From the NCBI GenBank assembly GCA_965279565.1, contig OZ257249.1, positions 2,728,001 to 2,792,000 of the forward strand: a stretch of 64,000 bases of DNA, written 5' to 3'. Of this stretch, positions 18,292-27,976 are shown one piece after another (within the stretch, counting starts at the first letter, position 1; every line of letters begins with the position of its first letter). This DNA comes from Tagaea sp965279565. Lineage in GTDB: Bacteria > Pseudomonadota > Alphaproteobacteria > CACIAM-22H2. Made by a program: the position numbers and the translations under genes. The notes below the pieces were generated by a model. It made no database searches and was not told the DNA's origin. It saw only the letters and a list, made by a program, of their open reading frames with translations.

Positions 18292-18432
18292 GCGCGGCAC
18301 CTGTGTTGGGAGGCCGTGTCCGGCCTCGCGAATTGGGTGTCGGGGTACGCATCGACCCGGGGAAAACCCCAACCGGTCGCGGATATGGTGGGGGTTACCC
18401 ACAACATCTCGTAAACGAACCCGCAACAATCA
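18292..18432 (-). promoter_or_regulatory. Long structured lexA 5' leader
   Basis: From the predicted start of transcription (about 18432) to the lexA ATG there are roughly 140 nt of untranslated RNA, long for lexA. It contains a GTGGG/CCCAC stem (18388-18402) and a GGGG-TTTT-CCCC hairpin (about 18359-18370, read on the minus strand). These could merely be GC-rich chance or could influence lexA translation. Confidence 0.35.
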
Positions 18433-18438
18433 CGAACT

Positions 18439-18467
18439 GTTCTAGTTTGGTTCGCACAAGCCGTCAA
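18439..18467 (-). promoter_or_regulatory. lexA promoter with SOS box
   Basis: On the minus strand a -35 element TTGACG (18462-18467) and a -10 element TAGAAC (18439-18444) are separated by exactly 17 bp. The LexA operator GAAC-N7-GAAC (18439-18453; GTTC-N7-GTTC on the plus strand) covers the -10 element and half of the spacer. This is a perfect match to the known alphaproteobacterial SOS box and predicts strong autorepression of lexA. Confidence 0.88.
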
Positions 18468-18470
18468 GGC

Positions 18471-18479
18471 TTATCCACA
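18471..18479 (+). promoter_or_regulatory. Consensus DnaA box next to lexA promoter
   Basis: TTATCCACA, a perfect consensus DnaA box, lies 3 bp beyond the -35 element of the lexA promoter and 7 bp from the end of moeA. It is a single copy, with no AT-rich unwinding element or box cluster, so it is not an origin. Whether DnaA binds here is untested. Confidence 0.45.
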
Positions 18480-18486
18480 GCCGGTG

Positions 18487-19680
18487 CTACAGCGGGATCA
18501 CATCCACCGGATCGCCGGCCTTTGCGGCGGGCGCATTGGCCGGCCGGATCGCAAGTGCATCGGCACGCGCGAGCAGCGCGATCATCGAGCTGTCCTGCTT
18601 GGCGAACGGCGTGGCGCGCAGCGTGCCGTCGGCATCGCGCGACAGTGCTGCGCGCATGTACTCCTCGCGCCGGTCGTTGGGTTCGAGATCTCGGCCGAGG
18701 ATTGCGCGCACGGTCGTCGGCGCGGTTTCGCTCCGGCCGAGCATCGCGGCGATCGCTGGCGCGACGAACAGCACCGCGCACACGAGGCTCGATACCGGAT
18801 TGCCGGGCAGGCCGATCATCGGCACGTCGCCGAAATGGCCGAACATCAGCGGCTTTCCCGGTCGCATCGCGATCTGCCAGAAATCGAGCTTGAGGCCCGT
18901 CGAGCCCAGCGCCTGGCGCACGAGATCGTGGTCGCCGACGGAAGCGCCGCCGGTCGTGACGAGAAGATCGCAGCCGCGCGCACCCGCCGCGATCGCCTGC
19001 AGCGCCTGCTCGTTGTCGGGCGCGATCGGCAGCAGGAGCGGATCGCCGCCGGCCTGCGCCACGAACGCCGCGAGTGCGGGCCCGTTCGACGACACGATCT
19101 GGCCGGGGCCGGGTTCTGTTCCCGGCAGCACGATCTCGTCGCCCGTCGACAGGATCGCGACGCGCGGGCGGCGGCGCACGTCGAGCCACGCATGGTTCGT
19201 CGCCGCGGCAAGCCCGATGTGTCGCGCGTCGAGCGCCGTACCTGCCGGGATCGCGAGATCGCCTGCCTTGAAGTCGAGCCCTGCCGGCCGTACGTAGCGG
19301 CCGAGCGGTTCGGCCTGGCGCGCAAGGATGCGTGTGCCGTCGGCGTCGGCGTTCTCCTGGATCAGGATCGTGTCGGCGCCTTCCGGCACGACGGCACCGG
19401 TGAAGATGCGCACGCACTGCCCGGGACCGACCGAGCCCGCGAACATGTGGCCGGCGGGTGCCGTGCCGATCATCGTCAGAGTCGCGGGCGCCTTCGCGAT
19501 GTCGGCAGCGCGTACCGCGTAGCCGTCCATCGCCGAGACCGGCAAGGGCGGCTGCGTGAGCCGTGCGTGCAGGTCGGCCGCCAGCGTGCGGCCATGGGCC
19601 TGTGCCAGCGCCACGGTCTCGCCGCCCAGCGGTGCGAAGGCTGAAAGGATGCGGGTGCGGGCTTCGGCGACGGAGATCAT
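18487..19680 (-). CDS. moeA: Molybdopterin molybdenumtransferase MoeA
   Basis: Inserts molybdate into adenylylated molybdopterin to form the molybdenum cofactor. The protein of 397 residues has the N-terminal VSAMDGYAVRAADI segment (near 47), the MoCF-binding domain with TTGGASVGDHDLV (near 231) and the GLPGNPVSSLV loop (near 285), and the C-terminal domain IV. The ATG at 19680 is chosen because it gives the normal family N-terminus (MISVAEARTRIL). It follows moaC by 5 bp in the trpD-trpC-moaC-moeA-lexA array, a conserved alphaproteobacterial order. Confidence 0.95.
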   Translation of the reverse strand: MISVAEARTRILSAFAPLGGETVALAQAHGRTLAADLHARLTQPPLPVSAMDGYAVRAADIAKAPATLTMIGTAPAGHMFAGSVGPGQCVRIFTGAVVPEGADTILIQENADADGTRILARQAEPLGRYVRPAGLDFKAGDLAIPAGTALDARHIGLAAATNHAWLDVRRRPRVAILSTGDEIVLPGTEPGPGQIVSSNGPALAAFVAQAGGDPLLLPIAPDNEQALQAIAAGARGCDLLVTTGGASVGDHDLVRQALGSTGLKLDFWQIAMRPGKPLMFGHFGDVPMIGLPGNPVSSLVCAVLFVAPAIAAMLGRSETAPTTVRAILGRDLEPNDRREEYMRAALSRDADGTLRATPFAKQDSSMIALLARADALAIRPANAPAAKAGDPVDVIPL

Positions 19681-19685
19681 GCGCG

Positions 19686-20162
19686 TCAGGCCTGGTCGAA
19701 CGTGCCCGACTTGCCGCCTTCCTTGTGGACGAGCCGGATGTCGCTGATGCGCATGCCGCGGTCGACCGCCTTGCACATGTCGTAGACGGTAAGGGCCGCG
19801 ACGGCGACGGCCGTCAGCGCTTCCATTTCCACGCCGGTCTGGCCGACGAGCTTGGCGGTCGCCTCGATCTCCACGGCATTGGAAGCGGCGTCGGTGCGCA
19901 GTTCCACCTTGACCGAGGTCAGCGCCAGCGGATGGCAGAGCGGGATCAGTTCGCTCGTCTTCTTCGCCCCCATGATGCCGGCGAGCTGGGCCACGCTCAG
20001 CACGTCGCCTTTTTTGAAGCCGCGCGATTCGATCGCGCGCAGCGTTTCGGCTGCCATGGTCACGCGGCCGCGCGCGACGGCCACGCGCTGCGTGTGCGCC
20101 TTGGCCGCCACGTCGACCATCACGGCGTTGCCGGCCGCGTCGAAATGGGTGAGGCCGCTCAT
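19686..20162 (-). CDS. moaC: Cyclic pyranopterin monophosphate synthase MoaC
   Basis: Forms cyclic pyranopterin monophosphate from the MoaA product in molybdenum cofactor synthesis. The protein of 158 residues includes the conserved IPLCHPLALTSV segment (near residue 75) and GVEMEALTAVAVAALTVYDMCKAVD (near 111) with the active-site residues. The start overlaps the trpC stop by four bases (ATGA), so pterin and tryptophan genes share one transcript. MoaA is not in the window. Confidence 0.96.
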   Translation of the reverse strand: MSGLTHFDAAGNAVMVDVAAKAHTQRVAVARGRVTMAAETLRAIESRGFKKGDVLSVAQLAGIMGAKKTSELIPLCHPLALTSVKVELRTDAASNAVEIEATAKLVGQTGVEMEALTAVAVAALTVYDMCKAVDRGMRISDIRLVHKEGGKSGTFDQA

Positions 20163-20986
20163 GCGCGCGCCCGCTCGCGGGCAAGCAGGTCGCGCGTGGC
20201 GGCGGCGACGTCGGCCTGCAGCATCAGGCTCTCGCCCACGAGGAAGGCGGCAGCCCCCGCACGTTCCAGCCGCGCGATGTCGGAAGGCGTCTTGATGCCG
20301 CTCTCGGCGACGAGCAGCCGCCCGCGCGGTACACGCGCGGCCAGCGTCTCGAACGTCGCGAGATCGACGGCGAGCGTCTTGAGGTTCCGGTTGTTGACTC
20401 CGATCATCGTTTCGTTGCCGTGGGCACCTTGTGCCGGCAGCTTCAGCGCGCGGTCGAGCTCGTCCGCGTCGTGGACTTCCGCCAGCACGTCGAGGCCGAG
20501 ATCCAGCGCCAACTCGCACAGGTCCTGCACCTCGCAGTCGTCGAGGGCGGCGAGGATCAGCAGCACGCAATCCGCACCCAGTGCCCGCGTTTCGCGGATC
20601 TGGTAGGGGTCGAGCGCAAAATCCTTGCGCAGTACGGGCAGGCCGACTGCGGCGCGCGCGGCCTGCAGGTATTCGTCTCTGCCCTGGAAATAGGGCTCGT
20701 CGGTGAGGACCGACAGGCACGTCGCCCCGCCCGTGCGATAGGCGGCGGCGAGCGTCGCCGGATCGAAATCGGCGCGGATCAGGCCGCGCGACGGCGAGGC
20801 CTTCTTGATCTCGGCGATCAGCGCCACGTCGCCGGCCGCGCGCCGGGCGCGCAGGGCGCCGGCAAAACCGCGCGGACGCGTCGCCTTCGCGAGGCGAAGT
20901 GCGAGTTCGTGATCGGGCACGGCAGCCTTGCGCGCGGCCACTTCGCGCCGCTTGTCGTCGCAGATGCGCGCGAGAACGTCGCTCAT
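20159..20986 (-). CDS. trpC: Indole-3-glycerol phosphate synthase TrpC
   Basis: Closes the indole ring in tryptophan synthesis. The TIM-barrel protein of 275 residues has the expected catalytic segments: AEIKKASPSRG (near 58), VLRKDFALDPYQI (near 117), GVNNRNLKTL (near 193) and VAESGI (near 222). The ATG at 20986 overlaps the trpD stop by four bases. It is not fused to TrpF, as it is in E. coli. Confidence 0.97.
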   Translation of the reverse strand: MSDVLARICDDKRREVAARKAAVPDHELALRLAKATRPRGFAGALRARRAAGDVALIAEIKKASPSRGLIRADFDPATLAAAYRTGGATCLSVLTDEPYFQGRDEYLQAARAAVGLPVLRKDFALDPYQIRETRALGADCVLLILAALDDCEVQDLCELALDLGLDVLAEVHDADELDRALKLPAQGAHGNETMIGVNNRNLKTLAVDLATFETLAARVPRGRLLVAESGIKTPSDIARLERAGAAAFLVGESLMLQADVAAATRDLLARERARA

Positions 20987-22017
20987 GCCGCCGACCGGTT
21001 CGATATCTCGACGAGGGCGGCGAGTGCCGCCTTCGCCGAACCGCTGTCGATGGCCTGCGCGGCCTTGGCCACGCCCGCCTTCAGGTCGCCCGCTTCCTGC
21101 GCGACGACGAGCAGGGCCGCGGCATTCAACATCACGACGTCGCGCAGCGGGCCCTTGGCGCCGTCGAGCAGGGCGCGCATCGCGGCAGCATTGTCTTGCG
21201 GCGTGCCGCCCTTGAGATCGGCGGCGGTCGCGCGCTTCAGGCCAGCATCCTCGGGCGCGATCTCGAATTCGCGCACCGCCTTGCCGTCGAACTCGGCGAC
21301 GTAGGTCGGCCCCGTCGTCGTGATCTCGTCGAGCCCGTCCGAACCGTGCACGACCCAGGCGCGCCTCGATCCGAGGCGGCCGAGCGTCTCGGCGAGCGGG
21401 ACGATCCATTTGCGCGCGAAGACGCCGACAAGCTGGCGCTTGACCCCGGCGGGATTGGAAAGCGGGCCGAGCAAGTTGAAGATCGTGCGCGTGCCGACCT
21501 CGACGCGCACGCCGGCGACGTGCCGCGTGGCCGAATGGTGGCGCGGCGCCATCATGAAGCCCACGCCGGCCTTCGAGATCGCGTATTCGATGAGGCGCGT
21601 GTCGCAGTCGATGTTGACGCCCAGAGCCGTGAGGATGTCGGCGGCACCGGACTTCGACGAGAAGGCGCGGTTGCCGTGCTTGGCGACCTTGAGGCCGCAG
21701 CCCGCGACGACGAACGACGTTGCGGTGGAGATGTTGAACGAGCCCGACGCGTCGCCGCCGGTTCCCACCGCCTCGACCGCGTCGTCGGGTGCCACGATCT
21801 TCAGGGCCTTGGCGCGCATCGTGCGCGCGGCGGCGGCGATCTCGTCGACGGTCTCGCCGCGCACGCGCAGCGCCATCAGGAAGGCGCCCATCTGCGCCGG
21901 CGTCGCGTTGCCCGACATCATGATCTCGAACGCCTCGCCCGCTTCGGTCTCGGACAGGCGGTGGCCGTCGGCGACGCGGGCGAGCAGCGTCTTCAGTTGG
22001 GTCATGTCGCCGGCCAT
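20983..22017 (-). CDS. trpD: Anthranilate phosphoribosyltransferase TrpD
   Basis: Transfers a phosphoribosyl group to anthranilate, the second step of the tryptophan branch. The protein of 344 residues has the PRPP-binding GTGGDASGSFNISTATSFVVAG stretch near residue 86, the KHGNRAFSSKSGAADIL segment near 113 and a further NPAGVKRQLVGVF segment. GGAGA precedes the ATG. It heads the array trpD-trpC-moaC-moeA. The anthranilate synthase genes trpE and trpG, often just upstream in related genomes, are not here; a sensor kinase gene lies there instead. Confidence 0.97.
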   Translation of the reverse strand: MAGDMTQLKTLLARVADGHRLSETEAGEAFEIMMSGNATPAQMGAFLMALRVRGETVDEIAAAARTMRAKALKIVAPDDAVEAVGTGGDASGSFNISTATSFVVAGCGLKVAKHGNRAFSSKSGAADILTALGVNIDCDTRLIEYAISKAGVGFMMAPRHHSATRHVAGVRVEVGTRTIFNLLGPLSNPAGVKRQLVGVFARKWIVPLAETLGRLGSRRAWVVHGSDGLDEITTTGPTYVAEFDGKAVREFEIAPEDAGLKRATAADLKGGTPQDNAAAMRALLDGAKGPLRDVVMLNAAALLVVAQEAGDLKAGVAKAAQAIDSGSAKAALAALVEISNRSAA

Positions 22018-22084
22018 CGGGGCGTCTCCGGTCAGGATCGTTGGGGCGCGATTTGCCGGCGCTTATAGCAGCAAATGCCAGCGC

Positions 22085-24686
<2,602 letters not shown>

Positions 24687-24697
<11 letters not shown>

Positions 24698-25118
24698 CTG
24701 CGCGCCGCGCGGTCCCGTACATCGAGCACTTCTCGCCTTCGGCATTGGCGCTGAAATCCCGGCCGCCGAAACTTCCGTCGAGGGCGAGCGTCTGTGCGCC
24801 GACCCGAGCGGTGGTCTTGACCCGGCCGTCGGCTTCCACGAACGCGTAGAAGCTTCCGACCGGCTGTCCGCGCTGTTCGACGCTCAGCAGCTCGCCGCGC
24901 GCTTCGCCGGCTTTCAGCGTGACGACCATCTCGACGCGCATGATGCATTGCGAGGGCCGGCCGAACGTCCGCTGGGACAGTTCGCCGCGATAGGTCCCGT
25001 CGACCGTCGCGACCGGCGCCGAGCGCAGTCCGGGCACGCGGTCGCAGCCGCCCAGCACGAGGCAAAGCCCCGCGAATGCAAGGAGATATCCGGTGCGTCT
25101 GCCTCTGCCTTTGCCCAC
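24687..25118 (-). CDS. Hypothetical lipoprotein
   Basis: A 143-residue protein with a lipoprotein signal: basic start, hydrophobic core and lipobox LVLGGC, so Cys at about residue 25 would be acylated and the protein exported. The rest looks like a beta-rich domain (repeated short strands, DGTYRGELSQ and LDGSFGGRDFSANAEGEKCSMYGTA) with two more Cys residues. I do not recognise the family. The GTG start has no strong ribosome site. It lies upstream of the sensor kinase and overlaps it by 11 bases, so it may supply the kinase's periplasmic sensing partner; that is only a guess from position. Confidence 0.65.
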
Positions 25119-25195
25119 GTCGCGCCCTTATTGGAATCACTGGAGGACGGTCATTTTCGAGCCGCGTTCCGCCAAACGCAATGGCCGGTGGAGGC

Positions 25196-25226
25196 TTGAC
25201 CTTCCAGTAAGGAATAGGTTTACAAA
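25196..25226 (+). promoter_or_regulatory. cueR promoter with 19-bp spacer (MerR-type)
   Basis: A -35 element TTGACC (25196-25201) and a -10-like TACAAA (25221-25226) are separated by 19 bp, the over-long spacer typical of promoters activated by MerR-family metal sensors. The spacer contains TTCC-AGTAA-GGAA and an outer ACCT/AGGT pair, close to the known CueR operator of copA promoters. It points at the regulator gene 52 bp downstream, so autoregulation by copper is likely. Confidence 0.75.
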
Positions 25227-25277
25227 GAATGCTCGATTTCGGGACAGATTGCACGTCGCCAAAGCTCGGGAGCGAAC

Positions 25278-25676
25278 ATGAATATCGGACAAGCCGCAAC
25301 TCTTGCGGGGGTCACGCCCAAGACGATCCGTTACTACGAGAGCGTCGGGCTGATCGCCGCCGCCGACCGGCGGACGAACAACTACCGCGACTATGGCGAC
25401 CGGGAAGTCGCCGAGCTGCGTTTCATCCATCGCGCCCGCTCGCTCGGGTTCTCGGTCAAGGAGGTCGGCGACCTGCTGACGCTCTGGCGCGACCGCAGCC
25501 GCGCCAGCCATCAGGTGCGTTCGCTGGCGAACGCGCACGTGCAGGAAATGGAACGCAAGATCGCCGAACTGCAGGAGATGAAGCGCACGCTGCAGACGCT
25601 GATCGGCAAGTGCCACAACAACGACCGTCCGGATTGTCCGATCCTCGAGGACTTCGCGGGCGGCGGGAAGCACTAG
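25278..25676 (+). CDS. cueR: Cu(I)-responsive MerR-family regulator CueR/HmrR
   Basis: Copper-sensing activator of 132 residues. The N-terminal winged helix carries MNIGQAATLAGVTPKTIRYYESVGLI. A long dimerisation helix follows, and the metal loop has two Cys seven residues apart (CHNNDRPDC, near 111-119), the signature of monovalent-metal sensors such as CueR. The MerR-type promoter upstream supports this. No copper-exporting ATPase or oxidase gene is next to it; the only copper-type neighbour is the small HMA protein at 27763. Its end overlaps the next gene, on the other strand, by four bases. Confidence 0.92.
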   Translation: MNIGQAATLAGVTPKTIRYYESVGLIAAADRRTNNYRDYGDREVAELRFIHRARSLGFSVKEVGDLLTLWRDRSRASHQVRSLANAHVQEMERKIAELQEMKRTLQTLIGKCHNNDRPDCPILEDFAGGGKH

Positions 25677-26533
25677 TCCGTCGCGCGGTTCGCCGCGAGG
25701 AACGGCTCGACCAGCGGGCCCCAGATCCGCGAGCCGTTGCGCGCGAAGAACAGCCCGTGCCCGTCGTTGCCGAAGGCCGCAAGCAGCGTGAACTCCGCCT
25801 TGCCGCCGGCGGCGACGAAGGCGCCATGCATGGCCTTCGACAGGTCGGGCGCGAAGAACGTGTCGTTCTCGGTATAGATCCACAGCATCGGTGCCCGCGC
25901 CGTAGCACCGTAGTATCCGGCACTGCGCACCAGCGCCGACGGCACGCAGTTGGTGTTGGCCCGACCCTGCGCCCACCCGCCGCGCCCGCCGGCGAAGTTG
26001 ACGAATGCCGCGACGGTTTCGGGCGTCCGGCTGGCCAGCGCCACGGTTCCCCAGCCGCCGGCCGACTGGCCCACGACGATCGTGCCTTTCGGGCGCACGA
26101 AGGCGAGCGTGTGCAGGTGCCGGACGGCCGCATCGATGTCGGCCGCCGTTTCGAGACCGCCACGCACGAAATCGGGACTGTCGCAGCGGCCGTAGTTCTC
26201 CGCCCATGCGCCGCCATTCGCGCCGTAACCGCGGCGCAGCGGAAACGCCACGACATAGCCGCGGCGCAGGAACCAGGCGGCGACCTCGTGCGTGCATGCC
26301 GTCGGCGACATGGCCGGGCGCTGCTCGGGCTTGGCTGGCGAACCGTGGTTGACGACGACGAGCGGGGCGGTATCCGGGCCCTCGGGGCGGCAGATCCGGA
26401 TCGAGATGTCCTGGCCGCGGACCGGGACGGTGACCAGCGTATCGGAGGCGGGCACCTGCGCGCGCGTTGCCGGTGCTCCAGCGCCGATGGCGGCGACGAC
26501 GGTCAGTGCGAGCAGCGCCGGTCGGACGGGCAT
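25673..26533 (-). CDS. Secreted alpha/beta hydrolase (dienelactone hydrolase-like)
   Basis: A 286-residue protein with a signal peptide (MPVRPALLALTVVAAIG onward, cut after TRA) and an alpha/beta-hydrolase domain. The nucleophile Ser lies in GQSAGGWG (near 152), a candidate acid in YTENDTFFAP and the His in NDGHGLFF (near 262). The oxyanion region is VVNHGSPAKPEQRP. The substrate is unknown; related proteins act on esters or lactones. The ATG at 26533 is preferred because it gives the signal peptide and has AAGGTG before it. It is divergent from the deacetylase gene, with a 42-bp gap. Confidence 0.8.
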   Translation of the reverse strand: MPVRPALLALTVVAAIGAGAPATRAQVPASDTLVTVPVRGQDISIRICRPEGPDTAPLVVVNHGSPAKPEQRPAMSPTACTHEVAAWFLRRGYVVAFPLRRGYGANGGAWAENYGRCDSPDFVRGGLETAADIDAAVRHLHTLAFVRPKGTIVVGQSAGGWGTVALASRTPETVAAFVNFAGGRGGWAQGRANTNCVPSALVRSAGYYGATARAPMLWIYTENDTFFAPDLSKAMHGAFVAAGGKAEFTLLAAFGNDGHGLFFARNGSRIWGPLVEPFLAANRATD

Positions 26534-26575
26534 GGGACACCTTGAGGCAGACCGAATCACAGTATACTGGACCGC

Positions 26576-27787
26576 ATGGCATCCGCCCATCGCAAGCCGC
26601 CCCGGAGCTTCGCCCGCGATTTCGGGATCGCGGCACTCGTCGTCGTACCGCTTGCTGCCGGTGCCGCCGCCGGATGGCTGCTCCTTGTCGACGATGCGCC
26701 CCGCCGCCCGCTGCGCCCTGTCGTTGCCGCGCTCGAAATGGCGGCCGAACCCGCACCCGTCGCGGAACCGGCGCCGCCCGCACGCGAACCCGTCGTTCCG
26801 TATTTCGGCATCCGCGCCGCCGCACCGCCGGTCCTCGTGCCGGAGGCGACGGCACGCCGCGAAGTTCCGGCTGAGCCCGCCGCACCTGCTCCGCGCGTTT
26901 CGGATGCCGGCTGGGAGGCGCGGTCCGTGCGCCCGCCCGTCGTGCGCGCCGGCGCGTGGGTCGCGATCATCATCGACGATCTGGGGCTCGATCGCGCACG
27001 TGCGGCACGCGCGGCATCGCTGCCGGGACCGCTGACGCTGGCTTTCATGAGCTATGCCGGCGATGTCGGCGCGCAGGCAAGCGACGCACGGCAGGTCGGC
27101 CACGAGATCATGCTGCACATGCCGATGGAACCCGAGGGCCGCGACGATCCTGGGCCCGGCGCCCTGTTCGTGCGGCTGCCCGACGCCGACATCCGCGCGC
27201 GCGTGGCCGCCTCGCTCGACCGGCTGCCGATGGCGGTGGGGCTCAACAACCACATGGGCAGTCGCTTCACGCGCGACGCGCGCGCGATGCGGCCCGTCCT
27301 CGACGAGATTGCCGCGCGCGGCCTGCTGTTCGTCGACAGCCGGACGTCCGGCTCGTCGATCGCCGGGGATCTGGCACTGCAGATGGGCGTGGCAAGTGCG
27401 GGCCGCGACGTCTTCCTCGACAACGAGCAGGACGCGCTCTACGTGCGCCGCCAGCTCGCGGAGCTGGAGCGTACGGCGAACCGGCGCGGCAACGCGATCG
27501 CCATCGGCCATCCGCACGACGCCACGCTGGAAGCGCTGGCCGCCTGGATCCCGACGATGAACTCGCGCGGGCTCCAGCTCGTGCCGGTATCCGCCATCGT
27601 CCGCCACCAGCGCCGCGTCCCGTCGTCGCAGCCCGGCATCGCGCAGGGCAGGGTGCTTGACGTTCCAGCGGCGTCAGGCCGCATCGTGCCGGTCCAGATG
27701 TCGGTGCCGGTCGCGACGATTCCTTCGGGCGACGCCGCACCGGGTTTTACCGGAGAGCCACCATGGAAGCGGTTTCCTATCGAGTGA
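26576..27787 (+). CDS. Divergent polysaccharide deacetylase family protein
   Basis: A 403-residue protein with an N-terminal membrane anchor (about 18-38), a Pro/Ala-rich linker (about 45-125) and a C-terminal divergent polysaccharide deacetylase domain (DUF610 type). The domain shows the family motifs VAIIIDDLGLD (near 130), HEIMLHMPMEPEG (near 178), VGLNNHMGSRFT (near 221), and FVDSRTSGSSIA (near 257). It is predicted to act in the periplasm on an unknown polysaccharide. In many Proteobacteria such proteins follow the murein peptidase envC; no such neighbour is seen here. Confidence 0.88.
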   Translation: MASAHRKPPRSFARDFGIAALVVVPLAAGAAAGWLLLVDDAPRRPLRPVVAALEMAAEPAPVAEPAPPAREPVVPYFGIRAAAPPVLVPEATARREVPAEPAAPAPRVSDAGWEARSVRPPVVRAGAWVAIIIDDLGLDRARAARAASLPGPLTLAFMSYAGDVGAQASDARQVGHEIMLHMPMEPEGRDDPGPGALFVRLPDADIRARVAASLDRLPMAVGLNNHMGSRFTRDARAMRPVLDEIAARGLLFVDSRTSGSSIAGDLALQMGVASAGRDVFLDNEQDALYVRRQLAELERTANRRGNAIAIGHPHDATLEALAAWIPTMNSRGLQLVPVSAIVRHQRRVPSSQPGIAQGRVLDVPAASGRIVPVQMSVPVATIPSGDAAPGFTGEPPWKRFPIE

Positions 27788-27969
27788 CGGGCATGACGTG
27801 CGGCGGCTGCGTGCGCGCGGTAACGAACGCGCTGCGCACCGCAGCACCCGCCGCGTCGGTCGCAGTCGACCTGCCGAAAGGGCTGGTCACGGTCGGCGGC
27901 CTCGACGAGCCGGGCGTGCGCCGGGCCGTCGAGGATGCCGGTTTCGAGTTCGCCGGCCGCGCGGCCTGA
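27763..27969 (+). CDS. Small heavy-metal-associated (copper chaperone-like) protein
   Basis: A 68-residue single HMA domain with the metal motif MTCGGC near the N-terminus (GMTCGGCVRAV) and a beta-alpha-beta pattern, as in copper chaperone CopZ. It starts inside the end of the deacetylase gene (25-base overlap) with its own ribosome site, GGAGAG, seven bases before the ATG. Copper trafficking fits the CueR-type regulator 2.1 kb away, but the two are separated by unrelated genes. A copper ATPase partner is not in the window. Confidence 0.88.
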   Translation: MEAVSYRVTGMTCGGCVRAVTNALRTAAPAASVAVDLPKGLVTVGGLDEPGVRRAVEDAGFEFAGRAA

Positions 27970-27976
27970 CCGGAAG

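Noticed and set aside
18471..18479. DnaA box as evidence of a replication origin
   Set aside because: It is a single box with no cluster, no AT-rich unwinding region and no dnaA, hemE or parAB genes nearby.
25673..27607. A 644-codon minus-strand frame
   Set aside because: Only the last 286 codons (hydrolase) have a real N-terminal signal and family motifs; the rest is antisense to the deacetylase gene.
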